Positions 54,344 through 63,198 of a stretch of DNA of 64,000 nt are shown here, one piece after another. The translations under genes were made by a program, and so were the position numbers. A model generated the notes under the pieces. It worked only from the letters and a program-made list of their open reading frames with translations, was not told the DNA's origin and ran no database searches. This stretch comes from Bacteroides neonati (lineage in GTDB: Bacteria; Bacteroidota; Bacteroidia; Bacteroidales; Bacteroidaceae). How positions within the stretch are numbered: position 1 is the stretch's first letter; every line of letters starts with the position of its first letter. Where the stretch lies: contig NZ_HG726023.1 of the NCBI RefSeq assembly GCF_000499785.1, positions 126,534 through 190,533 of the forward strand. Reading direction: 5' to 3'.

Positions 54344-54913
54344 ATGAAAAATATAATGAAGTCAATCAAGATAACACTTGCCTTATGTCTCTTTCTGGGC
54401 GTGTTTTATGTACTGGTGCTTTGGGTGTTTGCCCGTTTGGTCGGTCCCAATAGCGGCAATGCCGAAGTGATAACCGTAGACGGCCGGGTAGTGGGAGCTG
54501 CCAATGTGGGGCAGGCGTTTACCAAAGATATTTATTTCTGGGGGCGACCCTCTCATGCGGGCAGCGGCTACGAAGCCAATAGCTCGAGCGGTAGCAACAA
54601 AGGGCCTACCAACGAAGCTTATTTGGCCGAAGTAGAGGCTCGCATCGATACTTTTCTGGTGCATCACCCCTACCTGAGCCGCAAGGAAGTGCCGGCCGAG
54701 ATGGTTACGGCCAGTGCCTCCGGCCTTGATCCTCATATCACTCCTGCCTGTGCCTACGTACAGGTGAAGCGGGTGGCCGATGCTCGTGGCATGACCGAAG
54801 CGGCGGTGAAAGCGATTGTCGACCAATCGATCGAAAAGCCACTGTTAGGCTTCTTGGGAACCGAGAAAGTAAATGTATTAAAGCTAAACGTAGCACTGGA
54901 TCAACATCAATAA
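54344..54913 (+). CDS. kdpC: K+-transporting ATPase, subunit C
   Basis: The 189-residue protein has one N-terminal membrane helix (about 9-32) and a periplasmic domain. Typical KdpC motifs are FWGRPSHAG (about 67-75), TASASGLDPHITPACAYVQ and VNVLKLNVALD at the C-terminus. It stabilises the KdpA-KdpB complex. It begins 64 bp after kdpB and is followed by an outer-membrane protein gene 20 bp later. Confidence 0.96.
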   Translation: MKNIMKSIKITLALCLFLGVFYVLVLWVFARLVGPNSGNAEVITVDGRVVGAANVGQAFTKDIYFWGRPSHAGSGYEANSSSGSNKGPTNEAYLAEVEARIDTFLVHHPYLSRKEVPAEMVTASASGLDPHITPACAYVQVKRVADARGMTEAAVKAIVDQSIEKPLLGFLGTEKVNVLKLNVALDQHQ

Positions 54914-54933
54914 CACAAAACACGTATAACGAA

Positions 54934-55692
54934 ATGAAACCATTCAGACTAAAAAAGGGACTTAAAACAATGGCTGTCATGCTTGTCTGCTTTCTTGCAG
55001 CCACTCAGACACGGGCACAGGAGGTTATGATACAGGGCGATCTTGTCAGCTCTTACGTATGGCGCGGCATCTACCAAACCGGAGTTAGTATTCAGCCAAC
55101 CATCGGATTGGGAGTGAAGAACTTTTCGCTCACTGCCTGGGGATCGACCGACTTCGACGGAACTTCCGCTTCGCGTGGTGCCGCTGCCAAAGAAATCGAC
55201 CTGACGGCCGCTTATACATTCGGAACATCGGGGCTGACTCTCTCTGTTGCCGATCTTTGGTGGGCGGGACAGGGTGCGTATCGGTTTTTCCACTTCAACA
55301 GCCACGAAACGAACCATCACTTTGAGGCCGGATTGGCCTATACGATACAATCGGAGAAGTTTCCACTTTCCGTTGCCTGGTATACGATGTTTGCCGGGAT
55401 GGACAAGAATGCCGCGGGGAAGCAAAACTACTCTTCGTATGTCGAAATGAACTATCCCTTCAGCGTCAAGGCAGTCGACCTGAACCTTACTTGTGGAATC
55501 GTACCATACGGTGCTGTAAACCAGTACGGAAACGAACGGTTTGCCATCACGAATCTTGCACTCAAAGGAACTACGGCCATTCAGGTTACCGATTCATTTT
55601 CTTTGCCTATCTTTGTACAAGCGATATGTAATCCGCGTACAGAAGATGTGCACCTTGTATTCGGACTCACACTAAAACCTTCATACGAATAA
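54934..55692 (+). CDS. Outer-membrane barrel protein in the kdp operon
   Basis: The 252-residue protein has a signal peptide (about 1-28, ending TRAQ). Repeated beta strands of alternating residues follow (VMIQGDLVSSYVWRGIYQTG, SIQPTIGLGVKNFSLTAWGS, EAGLAYTIQSE) and a beta-signal-like end (VHLVFGLTLKPSY). The beginning SSYVWRGI resembles TorF-like putative porins (TIGR02001). No name can be given with certainty. Its location between kdpC and the KdpD-like gene suggests that it admits K+ or other ions through the outer membrane under K+ limitation. That role is inference. Confidence 0.83.
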   Translation: MKPFRLKKGLKTMAVMLVCFLAATQTRAQEVMIQGDLVSSYVWRGIYQTGVSIQPTIGLGVKNFSLTAWGSTDFDGTSASRGAAAKEIDLTAAYTFGTSGLTLSVADLWWAGQGAYRFFHFNSHETNHHFEAGLAYTIQSEKFPLSVAWYTMFAGMDKNAAGKQNYSSYVEMNYPFSVKAVDLNLTCGIVPYGAVNQYGNERFAITNLALKGTTAIQVTDSFSLPIFVQAICNPRTEDVHLVFGLTLKPSYE

Positions 55693-55693
55693 G

Positions 55694-56818
55694 ATGGATA
55701 GAGAGGAGAGCGTACAGCATTTCCTGGACTTGATACAGAAGTCTCGTCGGGGAAAATTTAAAATCTACGTCGGCATGATAGCCGGCGTAGGCAAAACCTA
55801 CCGCATGCTACAGGAGGTACGCGACCTGATGGACAGTGGTGTGGATGTACAGATAGGATATGTCGAGACGCACGGGCGTGCCGGAACAGAGGCGATGCTC
55901 GAAGGGTTGCCGGTTATTCCCCGGCGAAAGATATTCTATAAAGGTAAGGAACTCGAAGAGATGGATCTCGAAACCATCATCCGGATACACCCGGAGATTG
56001 TGATTGTAGACGAATTGGCACATACCAATGTAGAAGGCTCGGTAAACGAGAAGCGTTGGCAGGATGTAATGGCACTGCTCGATGCGGGTATCAATGTGAT
56101 ATCGGCGGTGAACATTCAGCATATAGAGGGGTTGAACGAAGAAGTTCAAGCCCTTTCGGGCATTGAAGTCAAAGAGCGCATTCCCGATAGTGTGCTCGAA
56201 GAGGCCGATGAGGTGGTAAACATAGACCTAACAGCCGAAGAACTGATCACCCGCCTCAAATCCGGGAAAATCTACCGCCCCGAGAAGATTCAATTGGCGT
56301 TGAACAACTTCTTCAAAACCGAGAACATCCTTCAACTGCGCGAACTGGCACTGAAAGAGGTGGCATTGCGTGTAGAGAAAAAGGTCGAAAGCGAAATCAC
56401 CAATACCGGACAGAGTGTGCGCCATGAACGCTTTTTGGCCTGCATCAGCAGCCATGAACGGGCGCCAAGACGCATCATCCGCAAGGCCGCCCGACTGGCC
56501 ATGCGATACAATACCTCCTTCGTGGCACTTTACGTGCAAACGCCTCACGAAAGCGTCGACCGGATCGACCTCGCCAGTCAGCGGCACCTGCTCAACCACT
56601 TCAAACTGGTGGCAGAGTTGGGAGGCGAGGTGGTGCAGGTACAATCGCGCAGCGTGCTCGATAGCATTGTGTCTGTTTGCAAGGAGAAGCAGATAACAAC
56701 GGTCTGCATGGGTAGTCCGTCGTTTCGTTTCTGTATCATCACCTGCAAACTGTTGGGATATCGAAAGTTTATGAAAGAATTGGCACAAGCTAATATAGAT
56801 TTGATTATACTTGCATAA
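55694..56818 (+). CDS. KdpD input-domain protein (KdpD N-terminal plus USP domain) without kinase
   Basis: The 374-residue protein starts one base after the previous stop. It is the cytoplasmic KdpD sensor region: Walker A-like GMIAGVGKT (27-35), GYVETHGRAGT, and DELAHTNVEGSVNEKRWQDV. A USP-like domain follows (about 243-374, FLACISSHERAPRRIIRKA and VCMGSPSF). In E. coli KdpD these are fused to four membrane helices and the kinase. Here the chain ends after the USP domain, and the kinase is the next gene. It may act as a separate ion or nucleotide sensor that contacts the kinase. Confidence 0.9.
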   Translation: MDREESVQHFLDLIQKSRRGKFKIYVGMIAGVGKTYRMLQEVRDLMDSGVDVQIGYVETHGRAGTEAMLEGLPVIPRRKIFYKGKELEEMDLETIIRIHPEIVIVDELAHTNVEGSVNEKRWQDVMALLDAGINVISAVNIQHIEGLNEEVQALSGIEVKERIPDSVLEEADEVVNIDLTAEELITRLKSGKIYRPEKIQLALNNFFKTENILQLRELALKEVALRVEKKVESEITNTGQSVRHERFLACISSHERAPRRIIRKAARLAMRYNTSFVALYVQTPHESVDRIDLASQRHLLNHFKLVAELGGEVVQVQSRSVLDSIVSVCKEKQITTVCMGSPSFRFCIITCKLLGYRKFMKELAQANIDLIILA

Positions 56819-56831
56819 AATTTGTGGTCTT

Positions 56832-58271
56832 ATGAATATTAAAACAAAACTTTTTCTCGGCGTTGGTCTGTTGGCCGGGATGATAATTCTACTCGTATCG
56901 TTTTCTGTGATTAACCTGCAAGTACTTACAGCGACCGAGCCGGATAGCCCCGAGGCGATGCCTGCCCTCCAAAATGCTCTGTTATGGATATCGGTTACGG
57001 GAGGAATCTGTGTGTTGATCAGTCTGTTTTTGTTTGCTTGGTTGCCTCGCTCCATCGATAAGCCCATTAAAATGCTTACACGCGGTATTCTCGAAATAGC
57101 CAACCATAACTACGGAAAGCGTCTCGAACTGAAAAACAACGAGGAGTTTCGCGAGGTAGTCGACGGCTTTAACCGCATGGCTGAGCGTCTTACCGAGTAC
57201 CGTGCCAGTACATTGGCCGACATTCTATCGTCCAAACAGTTTCTCGAGGCCATTGTCAATAGCATCGACGACCCTATTATCGGGTTGAACAAGGAGCACG
57301 AGATTCTCTTTATCAATAATGAGGCGCTCACGGTGCTTAACCTCAAGCGCGAGAACGTCATTCGTCATTCGGCCGAGGAGCTGTCGCTTAAGAACGATCT
57401 GCTGCGCCGCCTTACCCGCGAATTGCTTACTCCCGGACAGAAAAAAGAGCCTCTGAAGATTTATGCCGATAACAAAGAGAGTTATTTCCGGGCATCCTAT
57501 ATCCCGATTAGAAATACCGGAGATGATTCGGCCGAATCGTCCAGCTTGGGCGATGTGATCTTGCTGAAAAACATCACCGAGTTTACCGAACTCGACTCGG
57601 CCAAGACAACCTTCATCTCGACCATTTCGCACGAACTCAAAACACCGATCTCTGCCATCCTGATGAGTCTGCAACTACTCGAGGACAAGCGGGTGGGCGA
57701 GCTGAACGAAGAGCAGGAACAACTCTCGAAGAGTATGAGGGAGAGTAGCGAACGGCTGTTGAGCATCACAGGCGAGCTGCTCAACCTGACGCAAGTCGAG
57801 GCGGGCAAACTACAGATGATGCCCAAAATAACGAAACCGATCGAGCTCATTGATTACGCCATCAAGGCCAATCGCGTACAGGCTGATAAGTTTAATATTC
57901 AACTCGAGGTAGAGTATCCCGAAGGCAAGGTAAGCAAGCTGTTTGTCGATAGTGAGAAGATTGCGTGGGTGCTGACCAATTTGTTGAGCAACGCCATTCG
58001 ATATTCGAAAGAGAACAGCCGTGTCATCATCGGTGCACAACAGGATGGCGAGTACATCGAACTGTTTGTGAAAGATTTCGGCAAAGGAATCGATCCGCGC
58101 TACCACCAAAGTATCTTTGATCGCTATTTCCGTGTGCCCGGCACCAAGGTACAGGGCAGTGGTTTGGGGCTCTCCATCTCAAAAGACTTTGTCGAAGCAC
58201 ATGGCGGCACACTGACTGTCGAGAGTGAGCTGGGCAAGGGCAGCCGCTTTGTGATGAGGCTTAAGGCTTAA
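56832..58271 (+). CDS. Membrane sensor histidine kinase of the kdp locus
   Basis: The 479-residue protein has two membrane helices (about 5-25 and 47-70) around a short periplasmic loop. A HAMP domain (about 71-125), a PAS domain (about 140-250) and the kinase core follow: phospho-acceptor H267 (SHELKTP), N box NLLSNAIRYS, G1 DFGKGID and G2 GSGLGLSIS. ATG 56832 is preferred over the TTG at 56811, which overlaps the KdpD-like gene. The cytosolic KdpD domains are in the separate preceding protein. Its likely partner is the sigma-54 response regulator at the start of the locus. Confidence 0.92.
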   Translation: MNIKTKLFLGVGLLAGMIILLVSFSVINLQVLTATEPDSPEAMPALQNALLWISVTGGICVLISLFLFAWLPRSIDKPIKMLTRGILEIANHNYGKRLELKNNEEFREVVDGFNRMAERLTEYRASTLADILSSKQFLEAIVNSIDDPIIGLNKEHEILFINNEALTVLNLKRENVIRHSAEELSLKNDLLRRLTRELLTPGQKKEPLKIYADNKESYFRASYIPIRNTGDDSAESSSLGDVILLKNITEFTELDSAKTTFISTISHELKTPISAILMSLQLLEDKRVGELNEEQEQLSKSMRESSERLLSITGELLNLTQVEAGKLQMMPKITKPIELIDYAIKANRVQADKFNIQLEVEYPEGKVSKLFVDSEKIAWVLTNLLSNAIRYSKENSRVIIGAQQDGEYIELFVKDFGKGIDPRYHQSIFDRYFRVPGTKVQGSGLGLSISKDFVEAHGGTLTVESELGKGSRFVMRLKA

Positions 58272-58275
58272 TAGC

Positions 58276-58336
58276 AAATGGTCGGAACCTTTAGGGCAAA
58301 GGTTCCGACCATTTGCCCCGAAGGTTCCGACCATTT
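58276..58336. repeat. Inverted and direct copies of a dispersed repeat, terminator of the kdp operon
   Basis: AAATGGTCGGAACCTTT (58276-58292) is followed by its complement AAAGGTTCCGACCATTT (58298-58314), a 17-bp perfect stem with a 5-nt loop. A third partial copy lies at 58320-58336 and is followed by TTTTTG. The 15-bp AAAGGTTCCGACCAT is also present at 19,334-19,348. Confidence 0.8.
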
Positions 58337-58365
58337 TTGTTATCCTCTTTGTCTATCTGTTTACC

Positions 58366-58908
58366 TTAGTTAGTACGTTTATGGTTGTTGCGACGGGCAT
58401 GAGAGGCGTTTTTGCGCTGATTAAATTCTTTTTTAAACTTATCGGCATTGCCCCTTTCTGTTTGATAGATCTTTGCAATTTGCTTGGGTGACAGTAATTT
58501 GCGGAACTCATTGTAATACTTCTCGCGGGTATCCAGAATCTTACGGCTTTGTGCAAACTGATCTTTGATCTGTTTCTCTATCTCGGCATCCGTCAGCGCG
58601 GGTTTCATAGCCGGTTTCCCTTGGTTGGCTTGTTCGCCTTGGTTTTCTGTGTTGCCGATCCGTGCGTGGCGGTTCATGGTGCGGCATTCGCGCAATGCTG
58701 TCAGGTAACGTGTATATACCGGTAGAAACTTTGCGGCTGTTGCATCATCGAGCATCAACACTTTGACCATCTGGTTGCCTTGCATCTCTATGATTTGCTC
58801 TTGCGTAGGGCGTGGCTTTTTGGTTTGGGCTTCTTTATTCTGAGCAGATAAAGTCATGGTGCTTCCTACGAGGATAGCGGCCAATAATACATACATAAAC
58901 TTCTTCAT
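58366..58908 (-). CDS. Periplasmic Spy/CpxP-like protein of an ECF sigma cluster
   Basis: The 180-residue protein has a signal peptide (about 1-22, ending LSAQ) and is almost all helical and basic. LSPKQIAKIYQTERGNADKF is similar to the LTxxQ type repeats of Spy/CpxP-like periplasmic proteins, and an MVKVLMLDDATAAKFLPVY stretch precedes it. These proteins often act as chaperones or stress sensors. It is third in a leftward operon after the sigma factor and a membrane protein (13-bp gap). Confidence 0.78.
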   Translation of the reverse strand: MKKFMYVLLAAILVGSTMTLSAQNKEAQTKKPRPTQEQIIEMQGNQMVKVLMLDDATAAKFLPVYTRYLTALRECRTMNRHARIGNTENQGEQANQGKPAMKPALTDAEIEKQIKDQFAQSRKILDTREKYYNEFRKLLSPKQIAKIYQTERGNADKFKKEFNQRKNASHARRNNHKRTN

Positions 58909-58921
58909 AATTCTTGCGTTG

Positions 58922-59290
58922 TTAATTAATTGTTTGATTTATAAAAAGATCATTCTCAGAGAAGTTGACGAGCTCTTCCAACTCCTCATCCGAAAGTTCG
59001 TTAATCCATTTATCTGCCGGGTCGGCAGTTGTTTTGGTTTCAATGGCCAGCATCTGCGAAGGTGCTGCCGCATCGGGTTGGGTTTGTTCGGCAGACGGTG
59101 CGAAAAGTAGTCCCGTGAGTACAGCCGCCATTGCGATGGTTGCCGAAACAATCAGGTTTAGTTTCCGCTTGCGTTGTTGCTTCCCTACCGTCTGCGCGAG
59201 GATTTTTCGTTGCATTTGCTCAAAAAAATCGTCAGGAGTACGATAAGGGGTCTGTTTTCCTATATGGTCGAAGTCAAAATCTTTATTCAT
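58922..59290 (-). CDS. Small membrane protein, possible anti-sigma factor
   Basis: The 122-residue protein has a cytoplasmic N-terminus (FDHIGKQTPYRTPDDFFEQM), one membrane helix (about 47-66, LIVSATIAMAAVLTGLLF) and a periplasmic acidic tail. It sits four bases after the ECF sigma gene, the standard place for an anti-sigma factor. It lacks a recognised zinc or FecR-like motif. The N-terminal TPDDFFEQM pattern is common to small Bacteroidetes proteins following ECF genes. Its anti-sigma role is inferred from position and topology. Confidence 0.7.
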   Translation of the reverse strand: MNKDFDFDHIGKQTPYRTPDDFFEQMQRKILAQTVGKQQRKRKLNLIVSATIAMAAVLTGLLFAPSAEQTQPDAAAPSQMLAIETKTTADPADKWINELSDEELEELVNFSENDLFINQTIN

Positions 59291-59294
59291 GTCA

Positions 59295-59831
59295 TTATCG
59301 GTTTAAAATATATTCTTTGATCTTGTTCTTTGCATAGTGATAGTTCACCTTCAAGGTATCTACGGTGCTATTGAGAATCGAAGCAATCTCTTCGTATTTC
59401 AGCTCATCGTAATAGCGCAGATGAAAGACGATCCGTTGTTTCTCGGGCAAGGAAAGAATGGCTTCCTGAAACTTCACTGCCAATTCGTTCTCGTAATCAA
59501 TGTATTCGGAGGCTTTGAGCTTCTCCATCAGCTCCTGCCGGGTCTCTTCTTCCGAAACAACCTCCTCTTTGCGCTTATTGAGCAACCGAACGCACTCGTT
59601 GGTGGCTATCCGGTAAATCCAGGTATGCAATGAACTCTCGTGTCGAAACTGATCCAGGTGACGGAATACGCGTATGAAGACTTCTTGCAGAATATCCTGC
59701 GCATCTTCGTGCGATACCACCATCCGCCGGATATATTGATATATCGGTTCCTGAAATTTGTTCATTAATAGCTTGAATCCTCGTTCGCGGTTCGAGGCAC
59801 AAGCTTTGCGGATTTCATCTTCGTTTATCAT
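59295..59831 (-). CDS. ECF-type RNA polymerase sigma factor
   Basis: The 178-residue protein has region 2 (DAQDILQEVFIRVFRHLDQF, then TWIYRIATNECVRLLNK) and region 4 (SLPEKQRIVFHLRYYDELKY with EEIASILNSTVDTLKV). It is of normal length for group IV sigma factors. It heads a leftward operon with a membrane protein and a Spy-like protein, so it probably responds to an envelope signal. An autoregulated promoter was not identified. Confidence 0.94.
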   Translation of the reverse strand: MINEDEIRKACASNRERGFKLLMNKFQEPIYQYIRRMVVSHEDAQDILQEVFIRVFRHLDQFRHESSLHTWIYRIATNECVRLLNKRKEEVVSEEETRQELMEKLKASEYIDYENELAVKFQEAILSLPEKQRIVFHLRYYDELKYEEIASILNSTVDTLKVNYHYAKNKIKEYILNR

Positions 59832-59985
59832 CGATTTGTTTCTGAGCTTTGATGGTTAGAACGAATAAAGGGTGCGAAGTTAAATGAGAAACCTCGCTTT
59901 TTATATTTATTAAGATAAGCGTAAAAAGAGAAGTCGGGCAGAAAAGAAAAACCGTCGGAAATATATATCTTATAAAAATAGTTTC

Positions 59986-59993
59986 TACATTTG
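59986..59993 (+). promoter_or_regulatory. Possible -7 box 9 nt before an ATG
   Basis: TACATTTG matches TAnnTTTG but ends only 8 nt before the ATG at 60002, so the message would be nearly leaderless. A -33 element is not clear. Confidence 0.4.
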
Positions 59994-60001
59994 TAGCCGT
60001 T

Positions 60002-60433
60002 ATGACGAAGTACATATTCTGTATATTATTGGGTACACTCTTATTGCTGGGCATTCAACTTGCTCCCGGTAAGGGTATGCAGAAAATACAGCCTGACACG
60101 ACCATGGCTGGTATGGAATCTTGTACCGAATCTATACATTGCGCATCTGAAACGGTGGTTATTGAGCAATCATTTAATGAGAATCGTACCGTTAGAAATG
60201 AAAGATACACCTGCAAGACCGATAACGTGATTCTGGGGAATTCGTTTTCGCCACGGCACATGCCTCCTTCAAAGATTCTGAAAATTAACCCTACCTCCTT
60301 AACTGTTCGGATACTGAGCTTTTTAAATTCTCACCTTTCCTTAAAAAGCAGTACGGATTTTGTATCCGAACCTCATCTCATTAAATATTCATATCGATAC
60401 TGTATCTATGCTTTAGGGCGTATGTTAGTTTAG
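60002..60433 (+). CDS. Hypothetical small secreted protein
   Basis: The 143-residue frame begins with a hydrophobic segment of signal-peptide type (about 4-20, YIFCILLGTLLLLGIQLAPG), followed by a low-complexity part with four Cys (CTESIHC) and a more basic end. I recognise no family or motif. Its codon use appears plausible but not strongly coding, and no Shine-Dalgarno site is present. It may be a lineage-specific envelope protein or a spurious frame. It is divergent from the ECF sigma operon. Confidence 0.4.
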   Translation: MTKYIFCILLGTLLLLGIQLAPGKGMQKIQPDTTMAGMESCTESIHCASETVVIEQSFNENRTVRNERYTCKTDNVILGNSFSPRHMPPSKILKINPTSLTVRILSFLNSHLSLKSSTDFVSEPHLIKYSYRYCIYALGRMLV

Positions 60434-60531
60434 TTGTTTTTCCAGTTCGTATACCGGAGGGCGCATGGATCTGTGCCCTTTGATATGGTTCGTGTTCATG
60501 TTTCTATGTTGAAATAGTATAGATTAAACCT

Positions 60532-61167
60532 ATGGAATTCTTGCTGGATTTTATTCTTCACATCGATCAGTATATGATTAGTATGGTACAAAACTATCAT
60601 GCTTGGGCGTATGTCCTGTTATTTGCCATCATCTTTTGCGAAACAGGATTGGTTGTCACCCCTTTTCTGCCGGGCGATTCGCTGCTTTTTGTAGCAGGAG
60701 CTATTGCTGCCTTGCCGGGTATGCCCATAGAAATTCATCTGCTTGTATTGATCTTATTTGTGGCGGCTGTACTGGGCGACTCGTCAAACTATGCCATCGG
60801 ACATTATTTTGGGCGCAAACTCTTCCGGAATCCAAAGTCGAAGATATTCAAGCAAAGCCATCTGGACAAAACGCATGAGTTTTATAAGAAATATGGTGGA
60901 AAGACCATTATTCTTGCCCGCTTCATACCTGTAGTTCGCACGTTTGCACCCTTTGTCGCTGGCATGGGGAAAATGCATTATTACTATTTTATGTTATACA
61001 ACCTGATCGGTGGTGCCGTATGGGTAACCGCCTTCTGCTATGCCGGCTACCTGTTTGGCGATCTGCCTGTTGTGCAAGCCAACCTGAAGTTGCTGATTGT
61101 AGCGATTATCTTTGTTTCGATTTTGCCTGCCGCCATCGAAGTGGCACGAGCGAAAATAAAGCCGTAG
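60532..61167 (+). CDS. DedA-family membrane protein
   Basis: The 211-residue protein has four to six hydrophobic segments and the DedA/VTT motifs: [20 protein letters not shown] (about 36-55), [17 protein letters not shown] and [20 protein letters not shown]. Proteins of this family are thought to be lipid carriers (for example undecaprenyl phosphate recycling). The residues E and D in the [12 protein letters not shown] region and the R in the second motif are present. It is monocistronic or precedes the DUF47/Pit genes with a 90-bp gap. Confidence 0.92.
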   Translation: MEFLLDFILHIDQYMISMVQNYHAWAYVLLFAIIFCETGLVVTPFLPGDSLLFVAGAIAALPGMPIEIHLLVLILFVAAVLGDSSNYAIGHYFGRKLFRNPKSKIFKQSHLDKTHEFYKKYGGKTIILARFIPVVRTFAPFVAGMGKMHYYYFMLYNLIGGAVWVTAFCYAGYLFGDLPVVQANLKLLIVAIIFVSILPAAIEVARAKIKP

Positions 61168-61257
61168 GAAGAAGCGGCGTATTAAACACCCGAATTTATT
61201 TCATATTAACTACCATAAAACCAGTTATTTTAAAATTAATTTAAAGTATTCACATTT

Positions 61258-61905
61258 ATGAAAAATTCTTTTTTTAGTAGGTTTACCCCCAAAGAGCCTA
61301 AATTTTTTCCGTTATTGAAGCAGTTGTCCGAAGTACTGTGCGACGCGTCGATTGTTTTGATCGAAAGTTTACAGCATGACCAACCTACAGAAAGGTTTGA
61401 TTATTACAAAAAAATCAAAGAGCTGGAACGTGAAGGAGACCGATTGACACACTTGATTTTCGACCAGTTGAGCACCACCTTTATTACCCCTTTTGATCGC
61501 GAAGACATTCACGATCTCGCTTCTTGTTTAGACGATGTCATTGATGGAATAAACAGCTCGGCAAAGCGTCTTGCTATTTACAACCCCCGTTTGATACCCG
61601 AAAGTGGGAGAGAGCTGAGCCGGCTTATCAACGAAGAAGCAGTTCTCATTTGCAAAGCCATGGACGAACTGGACATTTTCCGCAAGAACCCTACGAAGCT
61701 GCGCGAGTATTGTACCCGTCTGCACGATATAGAGAATCAGGCCGATGATGTATATGAGTTCTTTATAACGAAATTATTTGAAGAAGAAAAAGACTGTATC
61801 GAGCTCATCAAGCTGAAAGAGATTACGCTCGAACTGGAACGAACAACCGATGCAGCCGAACATGTAGGTAAGATACTGAAAAGCCTTATCGTGAAATACG
61901 CATAA
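61258..61905 (+). CDS. DUF47 (PhoU-like) phosphate transport accessory protein
   Basis: The 215-residue protein is an all-helical PhoU-like protein with KIKELEREGDRLTHLIFDQL, FITPFDREDIHDLASCLDDVIDGI and DIENQADDVYEFF. Its pattern of E-x-x-x-D helices is that of PhoU metal-binding bundles. DUF47 genes are commonly joined to Pit transporters and adjust their activity. Here it is 16 bp before the Pit gene on the same strand, so they are an operon. Confidence 0.93.
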   Translation: MKNSFFSRFTPKEPKFFPLLKQLSEVLCDASIVLIESLQHDQPTERFDYYKKIKELEREGDRLTHLIFDQLSTTFITPFDREDIHDLASCLDDVIDGINSSAKRLAIYNPRLIPESGRELSRLINEEAVLICKAMDELDIFRKNPTKLREYCTRLHDIENQADDVYEFFITKLFEEEKDCIELIKLKEITLELERTTDAAEHVGKILKSLIVKYA

Positions 61906-61921
61906 AAACAGAGCAATATAC

Positions 61922-62938
61922 ATGGAACTATTAGTAACTATTATTATACTGGCTCTGATATTCGATTATATCAACGGCTTTCACGATGCGGCCAATTCGA
62001 TAGCCACCATTGTGTCGACAAAGGTACTTACCCCTTTTCAAGCTGTGCTTTGGGCTGCCTTTTTTAATTTCGTTGCCTTCTTCATCGCCAAATACATTAT
62101 TGGTGGTTTTGGTATTGCCAATACGGTGTCAAAGACTGTAATTGAACAATACATTACGCTACCCATCATCTTGGCAGGTATCATTGCTGCCATCGCCTGG
62201 AACTTGATAACCTGGTGGAAGGGTATCCCGTCTTCTTCCTCTCATACCCTCATCGGTGGATTTGCCGGAGCAGCCATTATGGCCAACGGCTTCGAAGCCA
62301 TTCAGCTTAATATTATTCTGGTTATTGCAGCCTTTATTTTCTTGGCTCCCCTCATCGGAATGGTTATAGCCTTTGGCTTTACGCTGCTGTTGCTGAATAT
62401 GTGCCGACGCCTACATCCGCATACGGCCGAAGTCTGGTTCAAGCGAATGCAATTGGTCTCTTCGGCCATGTTCAGTATCGGACACGGCTTGAATGATTCT
62501 CAGAAAGTAATGGGTATTATTGCGGCAGCCATGATAGCCGGGCACTCAATGGGATTGGGCATGGGTATTAACAACATCTCCGACCTGCCTGACTGGGTGG
62601 CATTCTCCTGCTTTACGGCCATTTCTCTCGGAACGATGTCCGGTGGATGGAAGATTGTGAAAACGATGGGTACGAAGATCACCAAAGTGACTCCTCTCGA
62701 AGGGGTGATTGCCGAAACGGCCGGTGCATTTACACTTTATATTACCGAAATGCTGAAAATACCCGTGAGTACTACACATACCATAACGGGAGCTATTATC
62801 GGTGTGGGGGCTACCAAACGCCTCTCGGCTGTTCGCTGGGGAGTCACCAAAAGCCTGATGACGGCTTGGGTATTGACCATTCCGGTGAGTGGGCTTCTGG
62901 CAGCAGGTATCTACTGCATCGTTTCTCTGTTTTTATAA
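61922..62938 (+). CDS. Inorganic phosphate transporter (Pit family)
   Basis: The 338-residue protein has about ten membrane segments and the duplicated PHO4 signature, GFHDAANSIATIVSTKVLTP near residue 20 and GHGLNDSQKVMGIIAAAMI near residue 185. This defines PHO4/Pit family sodium- or proton-coupled phosphate uptake. SSSSHTLIGG and VSTTHTITGA are the matching glycine/serine segments. It is short compared with E. coli PitA (about 500) because the central loop is small. It is linked to DUF47. Confidence 0.94.
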   Translation: MELLVTIIILALIFDYINGFHDAANSIATIVSTKVLTPFQAVLWAAFFNFVAFFIAKYIIGGFGIANTVSKTVIEQYITLPIILAGIIAAIAWNLITWWKGIPSSSSHTLIGGFAGAAIMANGFEAIQLNIILVIAAFIFLAPLIGMVIAFGFTLLLLNMCRRLHPHTAEVWFKRMQLVSSAMFSIGHGLNDSQKVMGIIAAAMIAGHSMGLGMGINNISDLPDWVAFSCFTAISLGTMSGGWKIVKTMGTKITKVTPLEGVIAETAGAFTLYITEMLKIPVSTTHTITGAIIGVGATKRLSAVRWGVTKSLMTAWVLTIPVSGLLAAGIYCIVSLFL

Positions 62939-62954
62939 TAAATATTCGAAAAAT

Positions 62955-63004
62955 CATACGCACCTACAGGATAGATGTCTCAATGGACGTTTAGGGTGCG
63001 TATG
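62955..63004. terminator. Inverted repeat after pit
   Basis: CATACGCACC (62955-62964) and GGTGCGTATG (62995-63004) form a 10-bp stem with a 30-nt loop. It lacks a T-tract, so its role as terminator is uncertain. Confidence 0.5.
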
Positions 63005-63059
63005 CTTGCTGAGCGTAGTGTTGCGATGTAGCGTCAACTATAGCTTGACCTACCTATAT

Positions 63060-63098
63060 AAAAAAGAAAAACGCCCAGAGGTGGAAGCCCTCCAAACG
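63060..63098 (-). terminator. Terminator of tRNA-Met
   Basis: On the minus strand CGTTTGGAGG pairs with CCTCTGGGCG (four G-T pairs), followed by TTTTTCTTTTTT. Confidence 0.7.
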
Positions 63099-63121
63099 TC
63101 TTATCTGTAAGTCTTTCGACT

Positions 63122-63198
63122 TGGTAGCGGGACCCGGGATTGAACCGGGGACCTCATGATTATGAATCATGCGCTCTAACCAGCTGAGCTATCCCGCC
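63122..63198 (-). tRNA. tRNA-Met (CAT)
   Basis: The 77-nt minus-strand cloverleaf with encoded CCA has acceptor GGCGGGA/TCCCGCT (G1-U72 wobble), D-stem GCTC/GAGC, anticodon stem CATGA/TCATG with loop TTCATAA (anticodon CAT), and T-arm CCCGG-TTCAATC-CCGGG. The first pair is not the C1-A72 mismatch of initiators, so an elongator is more likely. A tRNA-Ile2 with modified C34 cannot be excluded. Confidence 0.92.

Noticed and set aside
56228..57103. Open frame of 291 codons on the minus strand.
   Set aside because: It spans the junction of the KdpD-like and kinase genes in antisense and shows no domain. Both plus-strand genes are well supported.
63122..63198. Initiator tRNA-fMet.
   Set aside because: The first acceptor pair is G-U and not the C-A mismatch, and the anticodon stem lacks three G-C pairs.
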